A stretch of 64,000 nt of DNA from Coprenecus sp964640305 (lineage in GTDB: Bacteria; Bacteroidota; Bacteroidia; Bacteroidales; UBA932), in assembly GCA_964640305.1 (NCBI GenBank), contig CAZXFF010000004.1, positions 3,566 through 67,565 of the forward strand, in the 5' to 3' direction. Position 1 is the first letter of the stretch, and every line of letters starts with the position of its first letter. This document shows, in pieces, positions 1 to 8,194 of this stretch. Below the pieces are notes generated by a model, which was not told where the DNA came from, did not search any database, and saw only the letters and a list, made by a program, of their open reading frames with translations. Both the position numbers and the translations under genes were made by a program.

Positions 1-366
1 CTGGGATTCTGCCATGACCTGTCGGCATGCTCCGCACGGAAATGCAGGTATCCCTGCCATTTTACCTTTTTCCGAAGATACTATGGCTATTGCCTCCATA
101 TTGCTGTCGGGATAATTTGCGTGGGCCGAGAATATTGCTGTCCTTTCAGCGCATAGTCCTGAAGGGAATGCCGCATTTTCCTGATTGGACCCTGCGACTA
201 TCCTGCCGTCGGACATACGTACTGCTGCACCTACCGGGTAGTGTGAATAAGGGGAATAGGAAGAGCTGGTGGCTTCCAGGGCTTTTTCAAGCAATTCGGC
301 ATCTGCGGGCTGCAGTTCTTCCATGGAGGAAAACTCTGCATATTCAATCTTCAGTGTCTTTAGCAT
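1..366 (-). CDS. cdd: Cytidine deaminase (3' end cut by window edge)
   Basis: Hydrolyses cytidine or deoxycytidine to uridine or deoxyuridine in pyrimidine salvage; cytoplasmic. The 122 visible residues carry both zinc-site motifs of the family: CAE at residues 72-74 and PCGAC at 110-114, with the SNQENAAFPSG segment just before the first. The family is usually about 130-160 residues, so only the last few dozen are missing beyond position 1. The start ATG at 366 lies about 20 bases downstream of a TATCTTTG promoter box. It is divergent from the glucosaminidase gene. Confidence 0.93.
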   Translation of the reverse strand, partial: MLKTLKIEYAEFSSMEELQPADAELLEKALEATSSSYSPYSHYPVGAAVRMSDGRIVAGSNQENAAFPSGLCAERTAIFSAHANYPDSNMEAIAIVSSEKGKMAGIPAFPCGACRQVMAESQ

Positions 367-391
367 AGAAATCCTGTATTGGTCTGGAATA

Positions 392-399
392 CAAAGATA
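392..399 (-). promoter_or_regulatory. -7 box TATCTTTG of cdd
   Basis: Perfect match to the Bacteroidota -7 consensus TAnnTTTG on the minus strand, giving a predicted start of transcription near 386 and a leader of about 20 bases to the cdd ATG. No clear -33 TTG is visible. Confidence 0.6.
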
Positions 400-529
400 C
401 AAAAAGCCGGGCGCAGAGACAAGACGAAAATTCAATTTTCAGCTTGGATTATGCAGTGCGGGAGCAAATGCTGCGGCTGTTTTGGCGGTTCGGGAGTATT
501 TTGTATCTTCGCATGATATTATTTCTAGT

Positions 530-1519
530 ATGGATTCTTTGCGGAGAATATTGTATGCAGGAACACTTTCCTGCCTTGTGTGTCTTTTCTGGACATGCGA
601 TGTGTTTGCACAGAAGATAACCCGTGCCCAGTACATTGAAATGTACAAGGATGCGGCTATTGCCTCAATGAAAAGCCATGGAATACCTGCCAGCATCACT
701 CTGGCGCAGGGATGTCTCGAATCAGGGGACGGCAATTCGGATCTTGCGGTGAAAGCCAACAACCATTTCGGCATAAAATGCCATAATGACTGGAAAGGTC
801 CTACATACCACAAGAAGGATGACGATCCAGGCAAGTCCTGCTTCAGGAAATACCGTAACGCATCGGAGTCATTCAAGGACCATTCGGATTTCCTGCGCTA
901 CAGGGACCGTTATGCTTTTCTTTTCGACCTGGAGATAACGGATTACAGGGCATGGTGCCATGGTCTTAAGAAAGCCGGCTATGCTACGGCTCCGGACTAT
1001 GCACAGAAACTGATCCGGATTATAGAGGACTATCAGCTTTACAGGTATGACAGAGAGGTTACCGCAAAGGCTGAGAAAAGCAGGACTGTGCTGCCTCCGA
1101 GTCCCAATGAACTGAGAAAAGTAGAGGAACTGCGTCCTGCGAAGAGTTCTCCCCTTTACAGACATTCCCTTAACCGGACCATATATGTCAGGAACAAGGT
1201 GCCGTATATTCTTGCCGGTGACAATGAAACCTATGAGAGCATAGCAAAGGAATACGGTCTCTTTACCGGTGAGCTTTTGAGGTTCAATGACCTGAAGAAA
1301 TCCCGTGAACTGGTACCGGGTACTGTGGTGTATCTGCAGAAGAAACGCTCCAAGTCCCAGAGACATATGGATATCCATATAGCGGTGGAAGGGGATACAT
1401 ACTACGATATATCCCAGAAATACGGTGTGCAGCTTAAAAAGCTGTTCAAATACAATGACTACAAGGAAGGAGATGTCCTGCATGTAGGAGACGAGATATT
1501 CATGAGAAGACACAGGTAG
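530..1519 (+). CDS. Glucosaminidase (flagellar-type/Mannosyl-glycoprotein endo-beta-N-acetylglucosaminidase family) with two LysM domains
   Basis: Peptidoglycan hydrolase of the periplasm. A hydrophobic signal segment (residues 5-27) ends at VFAQ. The glucosaminidase domain (about 30-190) includes ASITLAQGCLESGDGNS with the likely catalytic Glu64, and NNHFGIKCH. Two LysM modules follow (about 225-275 and 285-329), which would hold the enzyme on peptidoglycan. The reading frame is open further upstream, but the ATG at 530 is the first start that puts a signal peptide at the N-terminus. The gene ends 2 bases before mltG starts, so the two cell-wall genes are probably co-transcribed. Function is from family knowledge; the exact bond cleaved is not determined by sequence. 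Confidence 0.88.
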   Translation: MDSLRRILYAGTLSCLVCLFWTCDVFAQKITRAQYIEMYKDAAIASMKSHGIPASITLAQGCLESGDGNSDLAVKANNHFGIKCHNDWKGPTYHKKDDDPGKSCFRKYRNASESFKDHSDFLRYRDRYAFLFDLEITDYRAWCHGLKKAGYATAPDYAQKLIRIIEDYQLYRYDREVTAKAEKSRTVLPPSPNELRKVEELRPAKSSPLYRHSLNRTIYVRNKVPYILAGDNETYESIAKEYGLFTGELLRFNDLKKSRELVPGTVVYLQKKRSKSQRHMDIHIAVEGDTYYDISQKYGVQLKKLFKYNDYKEGDVLHVGDEIFMRRHR

Positions 1520-1521
1520 AG

Positions 1522-2571
1522 ATGAAAAGGCGCGTCATATTTCCCATAATACCGTTTGCGGCAATTGCTGTCATGACTGCTGCATTTTTCGGAATCAGAT
1601 ATTATGTTACGTTCAAGAAACCGAATGTCTCTGAGGAAAAGGTGATTCTGGTCTACCGTGATGCGGATTTCCCCGAAGTCATGGACTCCCTGCGCAGTTC
1701 AGGGGCCATAAGGAATTTCCGTTCATTCGAAAGGGCTGTCAGAAAACGCGATCTGGCAGACCATTTCGAGCATGGACGGTATGTTCTTCAGCCGGGAATG
1801 TCCAACCAGTACATAATCAGAATGATTGCCAATTCCTGGCAGACTCCGGCCAGAATCACTCTACGTGGATATATAAAGACTCTTGACAGGCTTGCCGGCT
1901 TCCTGGGCAGTACTTTCGAGGCTGATTCGGCCGAATTTGCTGCAGCCCTTAACGATACGGTTCTGATGGATTCCCTCGGTTTTGTGTCCGAGACATACAT
2001 ATCCATGTTTATCCCCGACACGTATGAGATGTATTGGACCTCTTCCCCAAAATCGGTCCTGCTCCGTTTCAAAAGGGAATATGACAGGTTCTGGAAGGGG
2101 GAAAGGGACCGGAAGGCAAATGAAATAGGCATGACAAGGGAAGAAGTATCAACACTGGCATCGATAGTGATAGGAGAGACCAACAATACCGATGAGATGC
2201 CGCTGATTGCCGGAGTATATATGAACAGGCTTAAAAAAAGGATGCCCCTTCAGGCATGTCCTACGGTAATCTATGCACATCTTGATGTCGAGCCTGGTAT
2301 TACAAGGGTGCTCAAGCGTCATCTTGCAATAGATTCTCCTTACAATACGTACAAGTACAGGGGGTTGCCGCCGGGTCCTATTGCCATTCCTACTGTAAAT
2401 GCCATAGATGCTGTCCTGAATTACATAAAGTCCGATTATCTGTATTTCTGCGCCAAGCCTGAATTCGACGGCACTCATAATTTTGCAGCGACCTATAGTC
2501 AGCACCTCCGCAATTCGGCAGCATACAACAGGGCTTTGCGTGAGATGATGGCAGGAAAAGAAAAAGGGTAA
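1522..2571 (+). CDS. mltG: Endolytic transglycosylase MltG (YceG family)
   Basis: Inner-membrane lytic transglycosylase that cuts nascent peptidoglycan glycan strands and influences chain length. One N-terminal membrane segment (about 7-28) is followed by the YceG domain. The block ASIVIGETNNTDEMPLIAG aligns with the family active-site region, making Glu219 the likely catalytic residue, and the following MNRLKKRMPLQACPTVIYA is the conserved continuation. At 349 residues it is of normal length. Starts 2 bases after the LysM glucosaminidase stop. Its last codons lie opposite the 3' end and U-tract of the SRP RNA on the other strand. Confidence 0.93.
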   Translation: MKRRVIFPIIPFAAIAVMTAAFFGIRYYVTFKKPNVSEEKVILVYRDADFPEVMDSLRSSGAIRNFRSFERAVRKRDLADHFEHGRYVLQPGMSNQYIIRMIANSWQTPARITLRGYIKTLDRLAGFLGSTFEADSAEFAAALNDTVLMDSLGFVSETYISMFIPDTYEMYWTSSPKSVLLRFKREYDRFWKGERDRKANEIGMTREEVSTLASIVIGETNNTDEMPLIAGVYMNRLKKRMPLQACPTVIYAHLDVEPGITRVLKRHLAIDSPYNTYKYRGLPPGPIAIPTVNAIDAVLNYIKSDYLYFCAKPEFDGTHNFAATYSQHLRNSAAYNRALREMMAGKEKG

Positions 2572-2666
2572 GCTATTTACATCGCACCGCTACAACCGTC
2601 GTACCCTTGCTGCCTTCCGGCCCTGGGGGAGTTGGACAGGAGCTGGTCGTGTAAGACTTACCCGGC
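2562..2666 (-). ncRNA. ffs: Signal recognition particle RNA, small bacterial type (4.5S)
   Basis: The minus strand holds the SRP domain IV hairpin: CCCAGGGCCGGAAGGCAGCA is the family signature (GGAAG loop and AGCA motif). It is closed by an outer helix of GGGTAAG (rc of 2657-2663) with CTTACCC (rc of 2566-2572), followed by a run of U just downstream, inside the mltG coding sequence. Length near 100 nt suits the small bacterial RNA without an Alu domain. It binds Ffh for co-translational membrane targeting. Ends are inferred from the pairing and the promoter. Confidence 0.93.
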
Positions 2667-2667
2667 A

Positions 2668-2696
2668 CAAAGATATAAAAAAAATTATAAAATCAA
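2668..2696 (-). promoter_or_regulatory. Promoter of the SRP RNA
   Basis: Minus-strand -7 box TATCTTTG (2668-2675) with a TTG at 2694-2696, 18 bases upstream. This places the RNA start near 2664-2666. The -33 element lies only 5 bases from the mnmA start codon on the other strand. Confidence 0.7.
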
Positions 2697-2701
2697 CCAT
2701 A

Positions 2702-3979
2702 ATGGATTTACAAGGAAAGAAAATTGCAGTCGGACTGTCCGGGGGAGTGGATTCCTCAGTGGCTGCATACCTTCTGAAACAGGCTGGTTATGACGTGTTT
2801 GCACTTTTTATGCAGAATTGGCACGATGTTACCGGCACTCTGCATGGCGAGTGCGAATGGGAAGAAGACCTGAATGTTGCAAAAATGGTAGCCAGAAAGA
2901 TCGGTATCCCATTCCATTTTGTGGATCTTTCCGAGCAGTACAGGCAGAGAGTGGTGGATTATATGTTCGAAGAATATTCCAAAGGAAGGACTCCTAATCC
3001 TGATGTCCTTTGCAACAGCGAGATAAAGTTCGATGCATTCTGGGAGGCTGCAAAATCACTCGGTGCCGATCTCGTCGCTACTGGACATTATTGCAGGAAG
3101 TCGCAGACTGAGCTGTCTGACGGAAGTACTGTGTACCGCATTCTTGCAGGATCGGACAGCAACAAGGACCAGAGCTATTTTCTCTGTCAGCTTACGCAGG
3201 AACAGCTGGCACCTGCCCTCTTCCCGATTGGAGAACTGAAGAAGCCTGAGGTCCGTGAGATAGCCAGGAAAGCGGGACTGCCTAGTGCAGAGAAAAAGGA
3301 TTCCCAGGGGATATGTTTTGTGGGAAAGGTTGACCTTCCGGTATTCCTCCAGCAGAAGCTGGCTTCAAAAGAGGGGAATGTAATCGAGATATTCCGGGAT
3401 TTCTATGCCGGGCTTTCAGGATATCCTGGATACGGAAGACCGGAAGCAGTAGCGATGGACGGTCCTGGAACAGCGGAAGCTATAGCAGGTATTCCGGACA
3501 TGGAAGAACAGGGCAGGATACTCAGGGATCTTTCGCAGGTTTATCATTACAGGGAACTGGACGGAAAAAAGATAGGGACCCATATAGGTGCCCAGTACTA
3601 TACGGTAGGACAGCGCAAAGGGTTGAACATTGGAGGCCATAGAGAGCCTATATTCATCATTGATCTGGAGATGGATACCAATACCATTTATGTAGGTGAA
3701 GGACATTCTCATCCGGGACTTCTGCGGAAGGCACTCAGGATTTCCCATGACGAAGTGCATTGGATAAGACGGGATCTTGCGATGGCCCCTGGTGAAGCCA
3801 GAAGCTATCTGGTACGGATCCGTTACCGCCAGCCGCTTCAGAAGGCGGTTCTTTTCTGCAGGGAGGACGGTATGTATATAGTATTCGACGAACACCAGAG
3901 AGGCATAACACCCGGACAGTTTGCAGTCTGGTATTCCGAGGATGACATGGAAATGACAGGCAGCGGCGTAATAAGTTAG
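2702..3979 (+). CDS. mnmA: tRNA-specific 2-thiouridylase MnmA
   Basis: Adds sulfur to U34 of tRNA-Lys, -Glu and -Gln, using ATP to activate the base and a persulfide relay. The PP-loop is LSGGVDSS at residues 12-19. The two catalytic cysteines are in DVLCNSE (Cys104) and SQGICFVG (Cys205). The C-terminal part contains YTVGQRKGLNIGG. At 425 residues it is about 60 longer than the usual 360; the extra lies between the second cysteine and YTVGQRKG, roughly residues 222-275, and is rich in Gly and Pro. It is the first of three closely spaced genes with the GT39 and LOG genes (3- and 2-base gaps). Confidence 0.95.
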   Translation: MDLQGKKIAVGLSGGVDSSVAAYLLKQAGYDVFALFMQNWHDVTGTLHGECEWEEDLNVAKMVARKIGIPFHFVDLSEQYRQRVVDYMFEEYSKGRTPNPDVLCNSEIKFDAFWEAAKSLGADLVATGHYCRKSQTELSDGSTVYRILAGSDSNKDQSYFLCQLTQEQLAPALFPIGELKKPEVREIARKAGLPSAEKKDSQGICFVGKVDLPVFLQQKLASKEGNVIEIFRDFYAGLSGYPGYGRPEAVAMDGPGTAEAIAGIPDMEEQGRILRDLSQVYHYRELDGKKIGTHIGAQYYTVGQRKGLNIGGHREPIFIIDLEMDTNTIYVGEGHSHPGLLRKALRISHDEVHWIRRDLAMAPGEARSYLVRIRYRQPLQKAVLFCREDGMYIVFDEHQRGITPGQFAVWYSEDDMEMTGSGVIS

Positions 3980-3982
3980 GCT

Positions 3983-5548
3983 ATGGGTATGAACCGTTTT
4001 CAGGAAAAATACGGGTATGCCGGAAAGGTAACTGTTCTGGCTCTGGTCTCGTTCGTGGTAAGGCTTCTGTGTGCTTCGGTAATCGAATTCGGCAATGATG
4101 AAGTCTATTACCGTCTGTATGCCCTCTTCCCTGACTGGAGCCATTTCGACCATCCAGGCATGGTCGGTTGGGTAATCCAGCTCTTTTCCCTTGATCTTCT
4201 GTGGGATTCGGAGCTCGGTATAAGGATGGCGGCAGTGGCAATAGGTACGGTCAATATCTTTCTGGTATATCTGATAGGTAAAGAACTTTCAGGTGGAAGG
4301 ACAGGCTGGTATGCAGCCCTTTTGTATGTGTCTTCTATATATGCTTCTGTAATTTGCGGGGTATTCATATTGCCGGATACTCCCCAGAGTATGTTCTGGC
4401 TGGCCTCCATGCTGTTTTTCATAAGGGCTTTCTTCAGGGACGGCGGACGGAATGGGTATGATATGCTGCTGGCAGGTGTATTCTGCGGTCTTGCATTCCT
4501 TTCCAAATATACTTCCGTGTTCCTGTGGCTAGGGGCTGGCCTCTATATCATTTTCGCAGACCGTTCCTGGCTCCGTTCCCGATGGCTTTATCTGGCAATT
4601 TCTGCGACGGTTCTGCTTGCCCTTCCGGTTGCTGTATGGAATATTGACAACGATTTCATAAGTTTTACTTTCCATTCTGAAAGAGTCGTGTCGCAGCATG
4701 TTCTGCATCCTGAATATTTTGCAAGGGAAATAGGAGGGGAGTTCTTCTATAATAACCCGATCCTGTTTATACTTGTTTTTTCAGCTGTGGCAAATGCGGT
4801 GAGAAAGACGAGGGTGCTCTCTCCGGCCCGTACGGCTTATCTGCTGATGACGGGGCTGCCTCTGATTCTGGTCTTCTGGACGGTTTCATGGCAGAGGGCG
4901 ACTCTTCCGCACTGGTCCGGACCTGGCTTTATAACACTTGTTCCTCTGGCTGCTGCCTGGATATGTGCCAGGCCGTCTCCCAAAGCTGTGCGATGGGTAT
5001 GGGCAGCGGTAGTCTTTACAGGCCTGCTGCTCCCTGCGGCTTTGGTGGAAATAAGATTGGGACCGGTCAGGCTGGATAACCACACCGCTCCAGATGAAAT
5101 GGGCAAATATGATTTTACTTTGGACATGTACGGATGGAAACAGCTTGAGGGGGAGTTTGCAGAAATTAGGGAGAGGTCAATAGCTGATTCCACGGCTCTC
5201 CCGGAGGATCCTCTTTTCAGTTACAGGTGGTATCCTGCTGCCAATCTGGATTATTATGTGGCACGTCCGCTGGAAATGGATCTTTTCTGTGCAGGACCTT
5301 TGAAGGAAATACACAAGTACAAGTGGATCAACGAATCGCGGGGAGGTATCCGGGAGGGTATGAGCGGATGGTTTATCGTACCGGGAAGGGATTTCCGCGA
5401 TCCTGCAGATCTGTATTCGGAGGATTCGGATTATTCGGAGTATGTCTTCAGTGAAATATATCCCGTCGATACAGTAGAGATAATGAGGGCAGGAAAGCAT
5501 GTTTATAATTTTTTCATCTATAGGGTAGAAGACCTTAAATTCAGGTAA
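3983..5548 (+). CDS. GT39-family membrane glycosyltransferase (ArnT/PMT type)
   Basis: Polytopic inner-membrane protein of 521 residues. The first periplasmic loop has NDEVYYRLYALFPDWSHFDHP, the acidic-residue motif of the dolichyl-phosphate-mannose-protein mannosyltransferase/ArnT superfamily, followed by many hydrophobic segments up to about residue 360 and a soluble C-terminal portion. Members transfer sugar from a polyprenyl-phosphate carrier to a protein or lipid on the periplasmic side. The acceptor is unknown. A polyprenyl-phosphate sugar synthase-like gene lies at 24.5-25.3 kb and could supply such a donor, but this is inference. Start ATG at 3983 is 3 bases after the mnmA stop. Confidence 0.8.
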   Translation: MGMNRFQEKYGYAGKVTVLALVSFVVRLLCASVIEFGNDEVYYRLYALFPDWSHFDHPGMVGWVIQLFSLDLLWDSELGIRMAAVAIGTVNIFLVYLIGKELSGGRTGWYAALLYVSSIYASVICGVFILPDTPQSMFWLASMLFFIRAFFRDGGRNGYDMLLAGVFCGLAFLSKYTSVFLWLGAGLYIIFADRSWLRSRWLYLAISATVLLALPVAVWNIDNDFISFTFHSERVVSQHVLHPEYFAREIGGEFFYNNPILFILVFSAVANAVRKTRVLSPARTAYLLMTGLPLILVFWTVSWQRATLPHWSGPGFITLVPLAAAWICARPSPKAVRWVWAAVVFTGLLLPAALVEIRLGPVRLDNHTAPDEMGKYDFTLDMYGWKQLEGEFAEIRERSIADSTALPEDPLFSYRWYPAANLDYYVARPLEMDLFCAGPLKEIHKYKWINESRGGIREGMSGWFIVPGRDFRDPADLYSEDSDYSEYVFSEIYPVDTVEIMRAGKHVYNFFIYRVEDLKFR

Positions 5549-5550
5549 TC

Positions 5551-6111
5551 ATGAAAACAGTAGCAGTATATCTGGGCTCTTCTGACGGCTTTTCACCGGT
5601 TTTTTCGGACAATGCGGCAAAAGTCGGCAGGATGCTGGCGGAAAACGGAATAGGAATTGTATACGGGGGGGCTTCTGTCGGTACCATGTGGGCAATGGCA
5701 TCGGCTGCCCTGGAATCAGGGGGACAAGTAACCGGAGTGTTTCCGGAGAATTTCCGGGGACGCAAGGAGTACAGGGACCGCAATATTGAGATAAAGGCTT
5801 CCGGACTTACGCAAATGATCTGTGTGAAGAATCTGGAAGAGAGGATTAAGGTCATGACTGAATTGTCTGAAGCATGTATAATACTTCCTGGCAGTTTCGG
5901 GACAATGCATGAGCTCTTTTCCCATATAGTGGGACTCCAGCTCGGGTTGCATGCAAAGCCTGTTTTCATATTAGATCTTGACGGATATTATTCACCATTG
6001 AGACAGTTGGCAGAAAATATGGTGGACAACGGTTTTATGCCTGAGAGGCACAGGGCTTTGCTCCGTTTCTGCAGCAGTGTGGAGGAACTGGAGGCGGAAC
6101 TGTCAAAGTGA
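5551..6111 (+). CDS. LOG family protein (TIGR00730)
   Basis: 186 residues. The family signature PGGxGTxxE appears as PGSFGTMHE at 113-121, and the Rossmann-like start contains VYGGASVGTMWAMA. Members hydrolyse nucleoside 5'-monophosphates to free base and ribose phosphate; the plant homologues activate cytokinins. The natural substrate in this organism is not known. The second Gly of the motif is Ser here, a mild variation. It ends the mnmA-GT39-LOG set and overlaps the 3' end of the convergent flavoprotein gene by 9 bases. Confidence 0.88.
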   Translation: MKTVAVYLGSSDGFSPVFSDNAAKVGRMLAENGIGIVYGGASVGTMWAMASAALESGGQVTGVFPENFRGRKEYRDRNIEIKASGLTQMICVKNLEERIKVMTELSEACIILPGSFGTMHELFSHIVGLQLGLHAKPVFILDLDGYYSPLRQLAENMVDNGFMPERHRALLRFCSSVEELEAELSK

Positions 6112-7338
6112 TGCTGCCTTGATGGCTGCAGCAGCAGTTGAGAAGGCTATCTGCAGATTGTATCCCCCTGTGTCGGCGTCCAGATCCATAACTTCACCGA
6201 TGAAGTACATTCCGGGGCATATTCTGGATTCCATGGTCTTGCGGGAAATGTCCTGAAGGCTGACGCCTCCGGTAGTGATGACTGCTCTGGAATAGTCCAC
6301 GTAACCTTTGATCCCGAACTTCCAGTTTTTTATCCTTATCGGGAGATTGTTGATGCAGAGTCCTTTGGAGGTTGTGACAAATGGTTGGATGACCTGTACC
6401 GGCAGCATCTTTTCAAGATATGTGCAGAACTTCACATCACGTGTATATTCTCTTTGTATACGCTGTTTTATCTGTTCTGCTGTCAGAGCAGGTTTCAGGT
6501 CTACCGATACATCTACACGTTTCCCGGAAACCAAGGCCGATACGGCGTTCCTGCTCACCCTGAATCCGAGTGCCCCTTCAAGACCTCCGTTCGTGAAAGT
6601 CATTTCCCCGAATTCTGACTGGACCATTCCCCCGTCAATGAAAAGGGACAGTGTTACGTTGCGGAGAGTGAGACCAATAAGTCCCGTGAAATCGATTGCC
6701 GGCACGAGGGCTGTGAGCGATGGATGAGTGTCTGCAATCCTGTGACCGAATGCTTCTGCAAATCTGTATCCGTCTCCTGTTGAGCCGGTCAGAGGGTATG
6801 ATAGACCTCCTGTGGCTATCAGTATCCTGGAGGCTGTTATGACGTTCATGGAGTATATTTTACGGTGATGCAGGATACTTAACAGGTACTTGCTGTTTTC
6901 CTTACGGATTGAGGTGACCTCCGTACCCGTCATTACGGTTACGTTGTCCGATGCCGTTATCCGCCTGAGCAGGGTGTCCCTTACATCAGTGCTTTTCCCG
7001 GATTTAGGGAAAACCCTCTGCCCCCTTTCGCACACGGTCTCCAGGCCTATGCTGTTGAAAAAACCTATGGTGTCGTTGTTGGAAAAGCCCAGGAATGCCG
7101 GTTTGAAGAATTCAGCATTGGGGTGCACGTGCTCCGAAAATTCTTCCCATTCCCTTGTATTGGTAATGTTGCATTTCCCTTTGCCGGTTAGCAGCAGTTT
7201 CTTCCCGCAAGCATCATTCTTCTCCAGCAGTACTACCCTTTTGCCATTGCCGGATGCGAGGGCTGCTGCCATCAGCCCTGAAGCCCCTCCGCCTACTATT
7301 GCAATGTCATATTCAAAACCGGTTCTGTACATATCCAA
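6103..7338 (-). CDS. HI0933/YhiN-family FAD-dependent oxidoreductase
   Basis: A 411-residue flavoprotein. The N-terminus has the dinucleotide-binding fold (YDIAIVGGGASGLMAA) and the family hallmark KKLLLTGKGKCNITNT. The C-terminal part holds TGGVSLQDI and the closing FAD contact DADTGGYNLQIAFSTAAAA. The physiological reaction of this widespread family is not established. A second ATG two codons later (7332) is an alternative start; both fit a TATTTTTG promoter box at 7355-7362. It converges on the LOG gene. Confidence 0.88.
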   Translation of the reverse strand: MDMYRTGFEYDIAIVGGGASGLMAAALASGNGKRVVLLEKNDACGKKLLLTGKGKCNITNTREWEEFSEHVHPNAEFFKPAFLGFSNNDTIGFFNSIGLETVCERGQRVFPKSGKSTDVRDTLLRRITASDNVTVMTGTEVTSIRKENSKYLLSILHHRKIYSMNVITASRILIATGGLSYPLTGSTGDGYRFAEAFGHRIADTHPSLTALVPAIDFTGLIGLTLRNVTLSLFIDGGMVQSEFGEMTFTNGGLEGALGFRVSRNAVSALVSGKRVDVSVDLKPALTAEQIKQRIQREYTRDVKFCTYLEKMLPVQVIQPFVTTSKGLCINNLPIRIKNWKFGIKGYVDYSRAVITTGGVSLQDISRKTMESRICPGMYFIGEVMDLDADTGGYNLQIAFSTAAAAIKAASL

Positions 7339-7354
7339 ATAACTTCTGTTTCCG

Positions 7355-7362
7355 CAAAAATA
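7355..7362 (-). promoter_or_regulatory. -7 box TATTTTTG of the HI0933-type gene
   Basis: Minus-strand match to TAnnTTTG, predicting transcription from about 7349 and a leader of 11-17 bases. It lies back to back with the tRNA-Thr promoter. Confidence 0.5.
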
Positions 7363-7394
7363 TTGAAAACTATTCGAATTACTAAATAATTTTC

Positions 7395-7402
7395 TATATT
7401 TG
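7395..7402 (+). promoter_or_regulatory. -7 box TATATTTG of tRNA-Thr
   Basis: Perfect TAnnTTTG match ending 12 bases before the tRNA. No convincing -33 element is seen at the expected distance. Confidence 0.6.
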
Positions 7403-7414
7403 CACCCTCTAATT

Positions 7415-7487
7415 GCCTCTTTAGCTCAGCTGGTAGAGCAGCTCATTCGTAATGAGCAGGTCGTGGGTTCGAGTCCCATGAGAGGCT
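7415..7487 (+). tRNA. tRNA-Thr (anticodon CGT)
   Basis: A full cloverleaf of 73 nt: acceptor GCCTCTT with GAGAGGC (one T-G pair), D arm GCTC-GAGC, anticodon stem GCTCA-TGAGC with loop TTCGTAA, and T arm GTGGG-CCCAT with loop TTCGAGT (one G-T pair). CCA is not encoded. It is followed after only 7 bases by the start codon of the metalloprotease gene. Confidence 0.95.
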
Positions 7488-7494
7488 CAATATT

Positions 7495-8172
7495 ATGGCA
7501 CTTGAAATTCTTCTTATAGTAATTATAGCCGTTCTCGGCCTAATCGTGCAGTCCCGCTTGCAGAATGTCTTCTCCAAGTATTCCAGGGTCATGTCGCCCG
7601 GTGGAATGACAGGACGGGAGATTGCAGAAAAGATGTTGCGTGACCACGGAATCCATGATGTTACGGTAACAAATACCCGCGGACATCTTACTGACCACTA
7701 CAATCCTGCGAACAAGACGCTCAATCTTTCCGATTCAGTATACAACAGCAACAGTGTGGCTGCAGCTGCAGTAGCCGCTCATGAATGCGGACATGCAATC
7801 CAGCATGCGGAAGGTTATGCGTTCCTAAGGCTGCGTTCTGCACTGGTACCTATAGTACAGTTCTCTTCTTCCCTGGCACAGATAGTGATCATAATAGGCA
7901 TTCTGCTGATCAATGCATTTCCTTTACTTTACTGGCTCGGGATAGTAATGTTCCTTATGGTATTCATTTTCAGTGCGGTAACCCTGCCCGTAGAATATGA
8001 TGCCTCACACCGTGCGTTGGCATGGCTTGAGCGTTCGAATACTCTCAGTGCTACTGAGATGTCGCAGGCCAGGATTACACTGAAGTGGGCAGCCCGTACA
8101 TACCTTGTTGCAGCACTGAGTGCTTTGGCTACCCTTATATATTATCTCGGATTTGCAAACAATAGGGACTGA
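7495..8172 (+). CDS. YugP-type zinc metallopeptidase (PF04298)
   Basis: A 225-residue integral membrane protein. An N-terminal membrane segment (3-20) precedes a soluble part with the zinc motif HECGH at 96-100, then hydrophobic segments around 120-165 and 195-215. The family is called neutral zinc metallopeptidase, but its substrates are unknown. The start codon follows the tRNA-Thr by 7 bases with no terminator or promoter between, so the mRNA probably comes from a tRNA-mRNA precursor. Converges on the FAH-like gene. Confidence 0.88.
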   Translation: MALEILLIVIIAVLGLIVQSRLQNVFSKYSRVMSPGGMTGREIAEKMLRDHGIHDVTVTNTRGHLTDHYNPANKTLNLSDSVYNSNSVAAAAVAAHECGHAIQHAEGYAFLRLRSALVPIVQFSSSLAQIVIIIGILLINAFPLLYWLGIVMFLMVFIFSAVTLPVEYDASHRALAWLERSNTLSATEMSQARITLKWAARTYLVAALSALATLIYYLGFANNRD

Positions 8173-8194
8173 TTCCAGCAGAGCCTTGCTTCCC

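Noticed and set aside
27..368. Plus-strand 113-codon frame at the left edge
   Set aside because: It is the mirror of cdd, whose zinc motifs on the minus strand are unmistakable.
869..1513. Minus-strand 214-codon frame opposite the LysM glucosaminidase
   Set aside because: No domain, no promoter, and fully contained in a well-supported gene on the plus strand; the same applies to the other long antisense frames in the window.
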